Of a stretch of DNA of 64,000 bases, positions 11,614 through 23,519 are shown in pieces. Each line of letters starts with the position of its first letter. The stretch's first letter is position 1. Under the pieces are notes generated by a model that saw only the letters and a program-made list of their open reading frames with translations, was not told the origin of the DNA and made no database searches. The position numbers and the translations under genes were made by a program. The stretch comes from Caenorhabditis remanei. Its lineage: Eukaryota > Nematoda > Chromadorea > Rhabditida > Rhabditidae. The stretch spans positions 14,241,717 through 14,305,716 of the forward strand of contig NC_071330.1 in NCBI RefSeq assembly GCF_010183535.1, read 5' to 3'.

Positions 11614-12312
11614 TTATAATAAATAAATTAATTTTTCATCTTTATTTGTGTTCTGTGTGCAGAGCCTACATCCCAGAGGCTATCCCTCCCAGGAGAAAAT
11701 TGTGAAGTGCTAATGAGTCTAGTCTAGGCTCCTCCCATTTTTCCCAGAGTCACTGTTTCCCAGGGTCAGGTCACATACCCTCTGTCACTTCTCACCATCA
11801 TTTCTCCCCCTTTACTCTTCTTACTTTCATTGATTTTTCGAATGACTGTCTAGTTCTCTGCGCTCTCTCCTCTCCACGGCACCGTCACTTACTCAAATTT
11901 CAATGCGCTGTATCTCAAAAAGGGGCGGAGCTTTAAAAAAGTTGTTAACTAATAAAATGTGGAGAATTTCAAGAGCTACATTTCTGCGGTTGACAACTTT
12001 TTGATGCTGTTCACATTTTTGAGTTATAGCACTTCAAAGTAGAAGACTCGACGCTCTAGCTGTCTGCGTCTCTCACCTATTTCAGCGCGCTCAACTTCAA
12101 TCCGTTGTATCTCAAAAAGGGGTGGAGCTACAAAAAAGTGGTCAACTACAAAAATGTAGGAAATTTTGAGGGCTACATTTTTTTAGTTAACAACATTTTA
12201 GTAGCTCCGCCCATTTTTGAGATATAGCTTTTTAAAGTACTCTAACTTAACTGTTCAAAATTTCTCGAAACCACTTCCAGTTATCACCCGTCAAATTCAT
12301 CTCATTTCAGTG
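11614..12312. other. A-to-B spacer: conserved block plus hairpin repeats
   Basis: 11640-11840 (GTGTTCTGTGTGCAGAGCCT, then CCCAGGGTCAGGTCACATAC) is repeated almost unchanged before the B genes at 17594 and 33765. It is therefore the likely B-gene upstream region, or simply duplicated spacer. 11880-12240 holds copies of the two-hairpin repeat. A TTTCAG at 12305-12310 sits two bases before the next ATG and has no matching donor nearby, which fits a spliced-leader acceptor. Confidence 0.5.
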
Positions 12313-14402
12313 ATGCTAAAACCCTTCTGCCACATACCGGTGCTCCTAGCCACCATCACTACAGTAACCCTCTACAGTATTGCACTGGTTACTGTAGACA
12401 ACTCGGATTTGTCTAATCTCTGCTGGGCTACGATAGGATGCGCGGTATTTCACAAGAGCTCGGAAATGTTGATAACGAGCCAGAATAGTATGATGATAAT
12501 TGGGTTCAGTGGAATCTCAATTACCTCGTTAATTGCAGTGTTTTGGAGTGTTAAATATAATTTGGTGAGTTTTAGACCAAATTTTGAGAAAAAATTTTAA
12601 AGGGTTTTTTCCAGATTTCCTTCTTTGTCTGCTCTGCCTTAATCACCTCTTACTACACCATATTCATTTTCCAATCCGCTAAAAAAGATAGAAAGGAATT
12701 TGATCTACAAAAAATGGATGTTCACTCCTGGAACGATGTTACCATGTATTGCTTTGCAGTTTTACTTGGATTCTTATCGATTTTTGGATTGTTGGGACTA
12801 ATTTTTAGTGAAAACTTTGCTCTTTCCACTGCTTACCATATTGCTGGTATCTCCGCTGTCGTTACAGTAACCCTCGTCGCCATGAAGTATATTTTGGACT
12901 TTTTCAATCGATATTTTGAAATGGATCAAGTGAAACGCTGGCGGAATAATATGGTGGTCGGGCTCGCAGGAATTGTGATATGTGGAGTGGCGCCGAGGAT
13001 TGTGGTGTATAGCTATGGGATTGGAGAAAAGGTAACTTCAAAGCTTCATATCTCAAAAGGGGGCGGAGCTATGAAAAAGTTCTCAACTACAAAAATGTAG
13101 CCCTTGAAATTCTCTACATTTTATCAGTTGAAAGTTTTTTGATAGCCCCGCCCACTCTTGAGAAATAGCGCTCCAAAGTCAAAAGAGCTTCGAGGGAGAC
13201 GCAGACAACGAGAGCGTCTAACTGTTTGCGTCTCCTCATTTCGACGCGCCAACTTTAAATCGATGTATCTCAAAAGTGGGCAAGGCTAGAAAAAAGTGGT
13301 CAACTACAAATATGTAGCCCTTGAAATTTTCTACATTTTATTAGTTGGAAGTTTTTTGATAGCTCCACCCACTTTTGAGATATAGCGCTCCAAAGTCAAA
13401 AGAGCTTCTTGGGAGACGCAGACAGCGAGGGTGTCTGCTTTCTCTGCGCGCGCTCTCTCCACCCTGTGTGCCTCCAATACTTCAAAGCGGTGTAACTCTT
13501 CAGGGTAAAGGGCTAGAAAAAAGTTGTCAACTACAAAAATATAGCAAATTTCAAGGGCTAAAATTTTGTGGTTGATCACTTTTTGATAACTCTGCTTGTT
13601 TTTGAGATATATCACATCAAAAATATAGCAAATTTCAAGGGCTATCGAGGACTATCATAATTATTTTTTCAGATTCTCCCTTTCCTTCTCTCCATCCCCA
13701 TCTACTCTTCCATTCTTTTCTACTACCTCTTCGTCTACGGATACCGTCAACACTGTTTCATCAACCACCAAAACCAAAATTTCTTCAAAATTTGGATTCC
13801 AATGGTCAATATCACATTTTCAGTGATTTTGGCTAGAATGGGGATTCATACTGATCTCGAATCTATGATCTATATTCAAGCCCTATTTTTTGTGCTTTCC
13901 GTTTTCAGTGGCGTTGATTTAGTTATTATTTTGAATGGGGGATTGAGATCAATTCATGAGGAAATGAAAGTGGAGAGTTCAGAAAATGTGGAGAAGTCAA
14001 CGGAGGAATTGAAGCCAAAAAAGAGGATTTATCCGAGGTGAGTATCTCAGAAAGGGGCGGAGTTAGAGAAAAGTCGTCAACTACAAAAATGTAGGAAATT
14101 TCAAGGACTACATTTTTGTAGTTGACAACTTTTTGCTAGCTAGACACCCCGAGGAGTTATAGCGCTTAGAAGATGTGAAGAGAAAGGGAAGGAGAGAGAG
14201 CGCGCAGACAACGAGGGTGTCTAACTGTCTGCGCCTCTCTCTCTCAGGGCGCTCAACTTCAAGTCGCTGTATCTCAAAAGTGGGCGGAGCTAGAAAAAAG
14301 TGGTCAACTACAAAAATGTAGGAAATTTTAAGAGCTGCATTTTTGTAGTCGACAAGTTTTTGGTAGCTCCGCCCCCTTTTCAGATATTTTCTAATATTCC
14401 AG
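11880..14402. repeat. Two-hairpin repeat copies in and around the B gene
   Basis: Each unit has a hairpin of about 120-130 bases, with arms such as TCTCAAAAGTGGGCGGAGCT and GTTGTCAACTACAAAAATG. This is followed by a hairpin of about 45 bases with GCGCAGACA and TGTCTGCG arms inside GAGAGA/TCTCTC. Copies occupy 11880-12240, most of the intron 13032-13672 and the intron 14038-14402. One starts within 20 bases of a donor (13032). Arms in neighbouring copies vary by substitutions rather than length. Confidence 0.8.
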
Positions 14403-14693
14403 AATCCTCTGTACATCCTGTGACTCCGAGTACTCCGACTCCAAACCTCCCAGAATCCTACCGGAATGCGGACACTCGATTTGTGGAAATTGTGCTAGAA
14501 GAAAACTGAGCAAGAAGAATAAATTGACTTGTCCAGCCTGCCAGACGGTTCATTTTGTGAAAAGTAGGTTACTGTAGTTTTGTAGTTTGTAGTGTAAAAC
14601 TTTGTTTTTCCAGAAGGAGTTAAAGGTCTGTTCAAAAACTTCACACTGTTGGATATGATTGAGGAGGCCAGAAAAATCATGGATGAAGCCTAA
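12313..14693 (+). CDS. Type B membrane RING protein, short form lacking two membrane segments
   Basis: Exons 12313-12564, 12615-13031, 13673-14037, 14403-14563 and 14614-14693 join to 425 codons. Layout: a first unit with three membrane segments in exon 1 and one more at the start of exon 2; a second complete unit (WNDVTMYCFAVLLG onward, with DQVKRWRN and ILNGGLRSI); and a RING with CTSC, CGHSIC, CGNC and CPAC. Against the genes at 17594 and 33765 about 70 residues are absent from exon 2 (between IFQ and KKDRKEFD), removing two membrane segments in frame. Because an even number is lost, the rest keeps its orientation (inference). An AATAAA lies at 14719. Start chosen at the ATG right after TTTCAG. 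Member of tandem block 1. Confidence 0.78.
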
Positions 14694-15605
14694 AAATTTT
14701 CGTGAACTTAAAAATTGAAATAAAACTTTTGACCTTTTTTTATCTTGAAATCTAGCAGAGATACGTAAAATTGGCCAACTAATAAAATGCGCAGAATTTT
14801 ACGTAGATCATTTTATGGTTGATCATTTTTTTGATAGAACGTCAGAGTTGCCCGCGTACGAATACGGGGTGATAGGGTCCTGATAAAATAAGACGACAAA
14901 TACACAGTTTCTTACAATAAATTTACTTTATTGCAAGAAAACAAGAATAAAAGCGATAACTTACAAAACAAAAGTCAAAAGCACAAACGCTAAAATTTGA
15001 ACTAAACTCTGAAAGCCAACCGACTCCAGAAACTATTTGTTGCCACGTGGAGTACACGTGTCCACGTGAACTGACGCGCTGAGGTTACGGTAGGCGCGTG
15101 AGGCTTTGGCGGAGTGTCGTTGCGTATTTATTGTGAGGGCTCGGAGAACTACAGGGTTGTGAGGGTACATGCAATTAAGACAATTAATAAAACATAAATG
15201 GTGAAAAATCACCCAAATCGGAGGAAAACAACAATAAAAACGGCTCAGAGCCGAAACCTAGCGAGGAGACCCTCTCCCTCTGATGACTAAACTCAAAAAC
15301 CAATAAAGCGCCAAAGCAGCAGAGTCGCCAACTCCAAACATGAAAAATGTGGCCACGTGGAGTCTAAAAATGATGTGGTGAACGAAAACCATTTGTGGAG
15401 ACATAGATCGATTGAGGTGATAGAGGTGAGAGGACGTTCACGATGACTAATGAGATTATACTGCCCGATAGATAAAGATATGTGTGGTATGGGAACCTCC
15501 TCTGGGAAACAACAGTTCCGATCTCATTAACCTGTGTGTACACCATTTCTGTTCATCCCTTCTCTCCTCTCATCCTCCCAACAAAATTATTGATTTACGC
15601 CTCGA
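14694..15605. other. Intergenic spacer, possibly holding an old LTR-like insertion
   Basis: About 14850-15360 resembles no other part of the window. It has CACGTG-rich stretches (near 15043-15065) and, on the minus strand, an AATAAAGTAAATTTATTG polyadenylation-like block, which would suit a solitary LTR, but I found no clear ends or target duplication. 15478-15605 is the A-gene leader block. Confidence 0.35.
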
Positions 15606-16837
15606 ATGGATAGAATTCATCGCTTCATCACTGCGATCTACATTTTCTTTTTTATAGTTGGTGTTAGCTTATTGGTCCCTCTCTTTATATCGAATGCCTC
15701 ATTCTCCGCATTTCATATTTTATGCGAAAGAGCGTTGTCTTTTGTATGTTTACTCTTCTCAATTTCATTAGTTATGGTCATACTTGGTGTGTTTTGTGCA
15801 AAGCATCGGCAGCGCAATTGCGTAGGACAGTTCCAAGAGTTCAAATTTGATTTGTTGTGTTATTTAATAGGGATAAGTTTATTGGGAACTATTTTGAGGG
15901 TTATGTTTATTCTGCGAGATCGTCGTGACTTGGTGAGTCTTAATTTTATTTATTTATGTAGGTCAACTAATAAATTTCCAGATAACGCGCAATCGTGTTG
16001 GGGAATTTCAAGCATTCATATTCGATTTGTGGACTCATTTCTCCGGGATTGCTTCATTCGGAACTATGCTAAGGGTTTACCTTTCTTTGGAAGACATTCG
16101 TGACAAGGTAAGTCTTAATATTTTTTATATTTGTAGTTTCTCTACTTATACATACTTCCAGATAATGCTCACATATTGTTTGGCCTTCTATGCCATTACT
16201 GTTTATTCCCGCATTGCTATTTTCGAAATTGGTGTAAAAATCGGTCGTTTCGATCTTCAACATCATAAGAAACTGATAATTGCATCTACCTTATTCCATA
16301 TAGCTATTACTGTAGCTACAGTAAGGTCAACTATAATAGAGCCAGATACCAACAAAATATTGGAAATGCTATGGAGCCAACTGGGATTAGGGATTATTTC
16401 TGGAGTCAGTACGACCGAACTTTTGGTTGTGTTGACTGGTGGATTCCGGAGTCTTGAGAGCAACTTACGAGAATTGAACACAGAAAGAACTGATAGTGAT
16501 CCAATGTAAGTTGGCACCCTCTAGCAGCATATCAAATTGTATAAACTTTCAGAATCGAGTGCAACATCTGTTTCATGGAATTCTCCGCCTCCAGAATACC
16601 CAGAATTCTGAAAAACTGTGGACACACGATTTGTGAGTGTTGTGCCGATATACTGCTAAGACAGAGATATAATCTTAGAATTGCATGTCCAATGTGCCAA
16701 ACTGTAACAGAGCATTATGGTAAGCTATAAGAAAAGGTGTCTGAAATATGGTTATGAGTTTTTGAGGGGGCAGCTCGAAGCTGGCCAAGAATCATGCTGT
16801 GCTGGAGTTTGTGGAAGGGATCAAGATGGATGGATAA
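15606..16837 (+). CDS. Type A RING protein with an extra chimeric exon
   Basis: Exons 15606-15932, 15982-16107, 16162-16505, 16553-16719 and possibly 16767-16837 (344 aa if all are used). The 126-base second exon is absent from every other A gene. It is a phase-0 copy of the second half of an exon 1 (RNRVGEFQ through LEDIRDK), closest to the gene at 848, placed behind an acceptor TTTCCAG. It adds 42 residues and one membrane segment. The normal RING follows (CNIC, CGHTIC, CECC, CPMC). As at 9365 the last acceptor reads TTTTTGAG. If the extra exon is skipped the remaining exons still join in frame (302 aa). Head of tandem block 2. Confidence 0.75.
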
Positions 16838-17593
16838 CTTTTTGAATATTCCGTTTATAACTGGACTTATTATAATAAATAAATTAATGTTTCATCTTTA
16901 TTTGTGTTCTGTGTGCAGAGCCTACATCCCAGAGGCTATCCCTCCCAGGAGAAAATTATGAAGTGCTAATGAGTCTAGTCTAGGATCCTCCCATTTTTCC
17001 CAGAGTCACTGTTTCCCAGGGTCAGGTCACATACCCTCTGTCACTTCTCACCATCATTTCTCCCCCTTTACTCTTCTTACATTCATTGATTTTTCGAGTG
17101 ACTGTCTAGTGCTCTGCGCTCTCTCCTCTCCACGGCACCGTCACTTACTCAAATTTCAATGCGCTGTATCTCAAAAAGGGGCGGAGCTTTAAAAAAGTTG
17201 TACACTACAAAAATGTAGAAAATTTCAAGAGCTACATTTGTGTAGTTGACAACTTTTTGATAGCTATCCACATTTTTGAGTTATAGCAATTCAAAAAAGG
17301 AGAGAACGCAGACGGTTAGACGCTCTAGCTGTCTGCGCCTCTCTCTCACTCAGCGCGCTTAACTTCAATCCGCTGTATCTCAAAAAGGGGGGGAGCTATT
17401 AAAAAGTGGTCAACTATAAAAATGTAGGAAATTTCAAGGGCTATATTTTTATAGTTAGCAACATTTATGTAGCTTATCTCATTTTTAAGATATAGCCTTT
17501 TAAAATACTCTAACTTAATAGTTTATAATTTTTTGACGCCAGTTCCAGTTATCACCCGTGAAACTCATCCAATGGTTTTTTTTCATTTCAGTA
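16838..17593. other. A-to-B spacer of block 2
   Basis: Near-identical to 11614-12312 and 32990-33764, with the empty insertion site at about 16861. From 17150 it contains the two-hairpin repeat. TTTCAG directly precedes TA-ATG at 17594, as expected for trans-splicing. Confidence 0.55.
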
Positions 17594-20045
17594 ATGCTAA
17601 AACCCTTCTGCCACTCCACCATACCGGTGCTCCTAGCCGCCATCGCTACCGTAACCCTCTACAGTATTGCTCTGCTTACTGTGGACAACTCGGATTTGCC
17701 TAATCTCTGCTGGGTTATCATAGGATGCGCGGTGTTTTATAAGAGTTTGGAGATGGTGAAGAATCGGATGACATGCCAAAACAATATGATGCTAGTTGGG
17801 TTCAGTGGAATCCTAATTAGCACGTTAATTGCAAGGATTGCAGTTTTTTGGAGTGTAAATTATAAATTGGTGAGTTTTAGAATTAAACTTTTTTTTAAAT
17901 TTAAAGTTTTTTTTACAGATCGCCTTCTACACTAGCACTGCATCAATCATCTCCTTCTACACCATACTCATTTTTCAATACCACAAAACCATGCAACCCT
18001 TGAAGCTGTCCAACCAGAAAACATTCGCAAAAATAGTGATCGGAAACATTTTGCTTATTGTGATTTCCTGCCTGCTAACACATAATTATGCCATTATTTT
18101 TAATTGCGGATTCGGCTTAATTGGTGCTGCTAGCATGATAGACTTAGTGGCAGTCTGGGTAGATGGCTGTGCTCTGAGAGCAAGACACGCTGAAACCGCT
18201 AAAAAAGAATTTGATCTACAAAAAATGGATGTTCACTCCTGGAACGATGTTACCATGTATTGCTTTGCAGTTTTACTTGGATTCTTATCAATTTTTGGAT
18301 TGTTGGGACTAATTTTTAGTGAAAACTTTGCTCTTTCCACTGCTTACCATATTGCTGGTATCTCCGCTGTCGTTACAGTAACCCTCGTCGCCATGAAGTA
18401 TATTTTGGACTTTTTCAATCGATATTTTGAAATGGATCAAGTGAAACGCTGGCGGAATAATATGGTGGTCGGGTTCGCAGGAATTGTGATATGTGGAGTT
18501 GCGCCGAGGATTGTGGTGTATAGCTTTGGGATTAGAGAAAAGGTAAACTTTCAACTTCAAAGCTGTATATCTCAAAAGGGGGCGGAGCTAGAAAAAAGTT
18601 GTCAATTACAAAAATGTAGCCCTCGAAATCTTCTACATTTTATCAATTGAAAGTTTTTTGATAGCTCCGCCCACTCTTGAAAAATAGCGCTCCAAAGTCG
18701 AAGAAGCTGCTAGGGAGACGCAGACAGCGAGGTTGTCTGCTTTCTCTGCGCGCGCTCTCCCACCCCTAAACTTCAAACCTGCGTAACTCTGCAGAGTGAA
18801 GAGCTAGAAAAAAGTTGTCAACCACAAAAATGTAGCAAATTTTATGGGCTATAATTTTGTAGTTGACAACTTTTTGATAGCTAGACACCCCAGGGAGTTA
18901 TAGGGCTTAGAAGCTAAGTCCGCTTAGATGCATTCAAATTGCTATTATATATCTCAAAAGTGGGCGGAGCTAGAAAAAGTGGTCAACTACAAAAATATAT
19001 CAAATTTCAAGGGCTATCAATACTTTTTTCAGATTCTTCCCTTCCTTCTTTCTATCCCCATCTACTCTTCCATTCTTTTCTACTACCTCTTTGTCTACGG
19101 ATACCGTCAACACTGTTTCATCAACCACCAAAACCAAAATTTCCCCAAAATTTGGTTTCCAATTGTCAATTTTACAATTTCAGTGGTTTTGGCTAGAATG
19201 GGGATTCAGACTGATCTCGAATCTATGATCTATATTCAAGCTCTATTTTTTGTGCTCTCCGTTTTCAGTGGCGTTGATTTAGTTATTATTTTGAATGGGG
19301 GATTGAGATCAATTCATGAGGAAATGGAAGTAGAGGATTCAGAAGATGAGGAGAAGTCAACGGAGGAATTGAAGCCAAAAATGAGGATTTATCCAACGTG
19401 AGTATCTCAAAAAGGAGCGGGGCAAAAAAAGTCGTCAACTCCAAAAATAGAAAATTTCAAGGGCTTCATTTTTGTAGTTGACAACTTTTTTCTAGCTAGA
19501 CACCCCGAGGAGTTATAGCGCTTAGAAACTAATGGGGAGGGCGCAGACAACGAGACTGTCTAACTGTCTGCGCCTCCCCCTCTCTCAGGGCGCGCAACTT
19601 CAAGCCGCTGTATCTCAAAAGTGGGAAAAGCTAGAAAAAAATAGTCAACTACAAAAATGTGTAGAATTTCAAGGGCTACATTTTTGGAATTTACTACTTT
19701 TTGTTAGCTCCGCCCACTTTTGAGATATTTTCTAATATTCTAGAATCCGCTGTACATGCTGTGACTTGGAGTACTCTGACTCCAAACCTCCCAGAATTTT
19801 ACCGGAATGCGGACACTCGATTTGTGAGAATTGTGCCATGAGAAGGCTGTGGAAGAAAGAGAATATATTGATTTGTCCGACCTGCCAGATGGTTCATTTT
19901 GTGAAAAGTAGGTCTTGAAGTTACTGTAGTTTTGTAGTTTGTAGTGCAGAAATTTGTTTTTCCAGAAGGAGTCAAAGGTCTGTTCAAAAACTTTACACTG
20001 TTGGATATGATTGAGGAGGCGAGAAAAATCATGGATAAAGCCTAA
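17594..20045 (+). CDS. Type B double-unit membrane RING protein (intact, 502 aa)
   Basis: Exons 17594-17869, 17919-18542, 19033-19397, 19744-19907 and 19966-20045 join in frame to 503 codons. Unit 1 (residues 1 to about 205) has six hydrophobic segments and ends MIDLVAVWVDG. Unit 2 (about 206-415) repeats the pattern, with DQVKRWRN and a Gly-rich third helix, and ends VDLVIILNGGLRSI. The intron after each unit's third helix is phase 0. The RING begins at Cys425 (CTCC, CGHSIC, CENC, CPTC). The tail is basic and helical (EEARKIMDKA). The protein thus looks like two A-type membrane units fused before one RING. E3 ligase role inferred from the RING only. Large introns are filled with hairpin repeats. 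Confidence 0.82.
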
Positions 20046-20735
20046 AAAGTTTCGTGAACTTTACAAAAATTGAAATAAAACTTTTGATCTTGTTTTTCGT
20101 GAAATCTAGCAGAGATACGTAAAATTGGCCAACTAATAAAATGCGCAGAATTTTACGTGAATCATTTTTGTAATTTATCATTTTTTTTAATGGACATCAG
20201 GATAGCAAATTACAGAGCTTCAAACTTTAAGAGTCGAGAGAGAGCCGCAGACAGTTAGACACTCTCGTTGTCTGCGTTCTCTCCTTTAAGCGTTAAACTT
20301 TAGAGCGTTATATCTCAAAAACGCAAATAGCTATCAAAAAGTTGACAACTACAAAAATGTAGCACTTGAAATTCTACACATTTTTGTAGTTGACAACTTT
20401 TTTCTAGCTCCGCCCACTTTACGGCTTAAAGTTGGGCGTTCTGGGAGAAAGAGAGGCGCAGACAGTTAGACGCTCTCGTTGTCTGTGCGCATTCTATCTT
20501 TACTCAGCTTCTAAGCGTTATATCTCAAAAGTGAGCGGAGCTATCAAAAAGTTGTAAACTAAAAAATTATAGCCTTTGAAATTTTCTACATTTTTGTAGT
20601 TGACAACTTTTTTCTAGCTTCGCCCACTTTCGAGATACAACCGTTATAAGCCAAACGAGTCGAACGAGCCACCGTAGAGACGCAGACAGCGAGAGTGCCT
20701 GACTGTCTGCGCTCTCTCATCTCTACTTGCTATTA
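18543..20735. repeat. Two-hairpin repeat copies in B-gene introns and 3' spacer
   Basis: Copies lie in the introns at 18550-18960 and 19400-19740, and tandemly at about 20170-20735 between the B gene and the SLC6 fragment. Typical pieces are GTCAACTACAAAAATGTAG with its inverse, and AGACAGTTAGACACTCTCGT with TGTCTGCG. Confidence 0.8.
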
Positions 20736-20930
20736 AAAAACCGAAATTCGAGTAATTAGGCGTGACATTACCTTTCCAACCTTTTCCAAAAAATGTTTCT
20801 TGCGTGGAATTGTTTTTTTTTCAACAATTTTTTTCTGCTAATCGATTTCCACATTTTTATTCATTCTCATATCGCATTCTCCAGTTTATTCCCAAAAATC
20901 AAATCTAATCGTGGAATCGAAAAATTTACG

Positions 20931-21678
20931 ATGCAGCGGAAGAAAATTCCTGAGACGACCGTAACCACCGGGACCACCACGACCGTATCCAAATCGATGA
21001 CGCCGACTGCTCCATCGACTACACAAACTACACAAACTACAAATACTACAACTACTACAAAAAAGGAGACACCAAAAACCGATGCGAACGATAATGAAAG
21101 AGATAATGAGGCGAACTTCCGACCGGACCAATTTGTGAACGAGAAGAAAACGGATAGAGGGCGGAAGGCTTATAAAAATTATGTGGAAATGGAGAATACC
21201 AATCGGCAGGCTTTTAAAGGGGTAAGAAAGGGGAAAAAAGGGAAAAATAATGCAAAAAAAGAAAAAACACCGAGAGGAATTGAACCCGTGGGGGTACCGG
21301 CAGTGGATCCAAAACGAGCGCACTACCGACTGCGCCACAGTGGTCGACAAGAAAGAAAGGGCCGCCGGGCGTATTTAAATGTGGCGCTCTCCGGCACGCG
21401 GCGGCGCTCCACCCTCCCATAATAATTTATTTTTTTCGACGACTGAAAATTTCAGATCGAATCCTTATTGAGCTCTCTCGGACAAGCTGTCGGACTTGGA
21501 AACATTTGGAGATTCCCACAAATGGCTTATCGAAATGGTGGCGTCGCGTTCCTCATCTCCTACATCGTGTGTGCATTCATATTTGCGATTCCGGCGATAC
21601 ATATGGAATTCGTGTTGGGACAGTACGCGGCGAAGAGTCCACCGGCGGTTTTCAGAAGGATTATGCCGGTGCTGGAAG
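20931..21678 (+). pseudogene. Truncated copy of the SLC6 transporter gene (exons 1-2 only)
   Basis: Exon 1 (20931-21221) codes 97 residues with a Thr-rich stretch (about residues 9-43). Exon 2 (21456-21678) codes the first two membrane segments with GLGNIWRFP. Both match the full gene at 37189 closely, including exon lengths (291 and 223 bases). The donor GTAAGG is kept, but after hairpin-repeat intron sequence the copy ends near 21908, where it joins the tail of an A-gene copy on the other strand. No exon 3 or later follows, so this is the broken edge of a segmental duplication. The open frame begins upstream at 20793, but MQRKKIP is the start shared with the full gene. Confidence 0.85.
21268..21345 (-). 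pseudogene. tRNA-like sequence in SLC6-fragment intron 1
   Basis: On the minus strand it has box A-like TGGCGCAGTCGG, box B-like GGTTCAATTCC and acceptor-like ends (ACCACTG against CGGTGTT). No anticodon stem forms convincingly, so I call it a tRNA-derived relic rather than a gene. The matching relic is at 37536. Confidence 0.5.
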
Positions 21679-21908
21679 GTAAGGGAATCGGTAAGAGAGG
21701 CGCAGACAGCTAGACACTCTCGTTGTCTGCGCTCTCTCCTCTCTGGTAATCTTCAAAGCGTTATAACTCAAAAAGTTGAGAAGCTATCAAAAAATTATCA
21801 ACTATAAAAATGTAGCCCTTGAAATTTGCCACATTTTGTTTATTGACAACTTTTTTGTAGCTCCTCTCAATTTTGAGATACAGCGGGTTGAAGTTGAACG
21901 CCTTTTTG

Positions 21909-22282
21909 AGTTGAAGATTGTCTGGAAATAAGTATGCATTGAGCAATACAAATAGTATTAATATTTACCAGGCCACCAATATCTTTCATAATACATATAA
22001 CTCTTAGAATAGTTCCCAATAAAGTTATCCCCATGAAATAACACAACGACACAAATTTGAACTCCCGAAACTCCCAAACACGATTGCGCTGCCGATACTT
22101 TCCATAAAAGTGTCCAAATAAGACTCCAACTAATGCAGTTAAGAGTGAATATAAAAGAGACAATATTCCTTTGCATGCTTTATGCAATCTCCAAAACCAG
22201 ACGAAGTAAATAAGAAATGTGAGATTTCCATTTAAAAAATAGCAAGGTAGGTCACAGCGATGAAGTAATGAATTTGATCCAT
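21909..22282 (-). pseudogene. 5' fragment of a type A gene (frameshifted)
   Basis: Exon 1 (22282-21969) is closest to the gene at 7587. A one-base loss near 22235 shifts the frame and gives an early stop after about 16 codons. Exon 2 begins at 21921 and ends after about 12 bases at the joint with hairpin-repeat sequence. Everything downstream, including the RING, is missing. Together with the gene at 22485 it repeats the head-to-head pair at 7587/7789. Confidence 0.8.
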
Positions 22283-22484
22283 TCGAGGCGAAAAAATCAA
22301 TATTTTTGTTAGGAGGCTGAGAGGAGAGGAGAGGGATCATAAGGAAAACGTTCTATTTATTCAATGTGAGACATTAAAACGGTCCCTGGGAAACAACTCA
22401 TCTCATTTACCTGTGTGTACATCATTTCTGTTCATTCCTTCTTTCCTCTCATCCTCCAAACCAAAATATTGATTTGTGCTTTGA
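22283..22484. promoter_or_regulatory. Shared upstream region, second head-to-head A pair
   Basis: Near-copy of 7588-7788, with the block CCCTGGGAAACAACTCATCT at about 22384 and a CT-rich run before the plus-strand ATG. Confidence 0.45.
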
Positions 22485-23519
22485 ATGGATCACATTAGTC
22501 GCTTCTTCATTTTGATCTACCTTGCGGTTTTTATAACTGTACTTGGCTCATCTCTAATTTATAATGCCTGTTTCCCGACATTTGATAACTTATGCGGAGG
22601 AATTGTGTCTTTAGTATGGTCATGCTTCACAATTTTATTTTTTGCGGTGATTGATGAAATTTTTAATGCGAAGTATCGGCAGTGTAATCGCATTGGACAG
22701 TTCCAGGAGTTCGAATTCGATTCGTTGTGTTATTTTATGGCGATAGCTTTATCAGGAACTATTCTAAGGGTTACGTTTATTTTTAAAGGTTTTAGTGATA
22801 CGGTGAGTCGTAAAACGTTTTGTAGTTATTCTACTAATTCATATTTCCAGATAATGCTTAGATATTGTTGGATTTTCTATCTCATTAGTGTTTGCTCTCG
22901 CATTGCTATTCACGTCGTTGGTGCAAAAATCGGTCGTTTCGATCTCCAACATCATAAAAAACTGATAATTGCATCTACCGTATTCCATGTAGCTATTACT
23001 CTAGCTACACTAAGGACCACACTTATAGAGGCAGAAGATATCACAAGAATATTGGAAATGTTATGGAGCCAACTGGGATTAGGGATTGTTTCTGGAATTA
23101 GTACGACCGAACTTTTGGTTGTGTTGACTGGTGGATTCCGGAGTCTTGAGAGCGACTTACGGGAATTGAACACAGAAAGAACTGATAGTGATTCAATGTA
23201 AGTTAGCACCCTCTAGCAGCATATCAAATTTATAAAATTTCAGCATTGAATGCAACATCTGTCTTGTGGAATTCTCCCCCTCCAGAATGCCCAGAATCCT
23301 GAAAAAGTGTGGACACACAATCTGCGAGTACTGTGCGGATAGAATACTAAGGAACGGAAAAATAGCATGTCCAATGTGTCAAACTGAGACTGTGGTTGAT
23401 GGTAAGCTATAAGAAAAGGTGTCTGGAATATTTTTATGAATTTTTCAGGGAGTGCTTCAAAACTTTCTACCAACCTAGATGTGCTGGAATTTGTGGAAGG
23501 GATCAAGATGGAATTATAA
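22485..23519 (+). CDS. Type A six-pass membrane RING-finger protein (intact)
   Basis: Exons 22485-22802, 22851-23197, 23244-23401 and 23449-23519 join to 298 codons. Exon 1 and 2 products are nearly identical to the gene at 7789. The RING exon instead resembles those of the genes at 2173 and 24849 (CEYC, then ADRILRNGKIACPMC) and is 9 bases shorter than at 7789. So the membrane part and RING part have different closest relatives, which suggests exchange between paralogues. The tail ends EFVEGIKMEL. All splice sites are standard. Confidence 0.8.

Noticed and set aside
14850..15360. Solitary LTR
   Set aside because: LTR-like polyadenylation signal on the minus strand, but no matching ends or target duplication could be found, so listed only as spacer content.
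17558..17593. In-frame upstream ATG extension of the block-2 B gene
   Set aside because: The TTTCAG acceptor lies between it and the ATG at 17594, and the other B genes start at the equivalent ATG.
20886..21350. Long antisense frame opposite the SLC6 fragment
   Set aside because: Shadow of the Thr/Lys-rich exon 1 and the intron, with cysteine/serine repeats reflecting ACN codons on the other strand. The same applies at 37144-37785.
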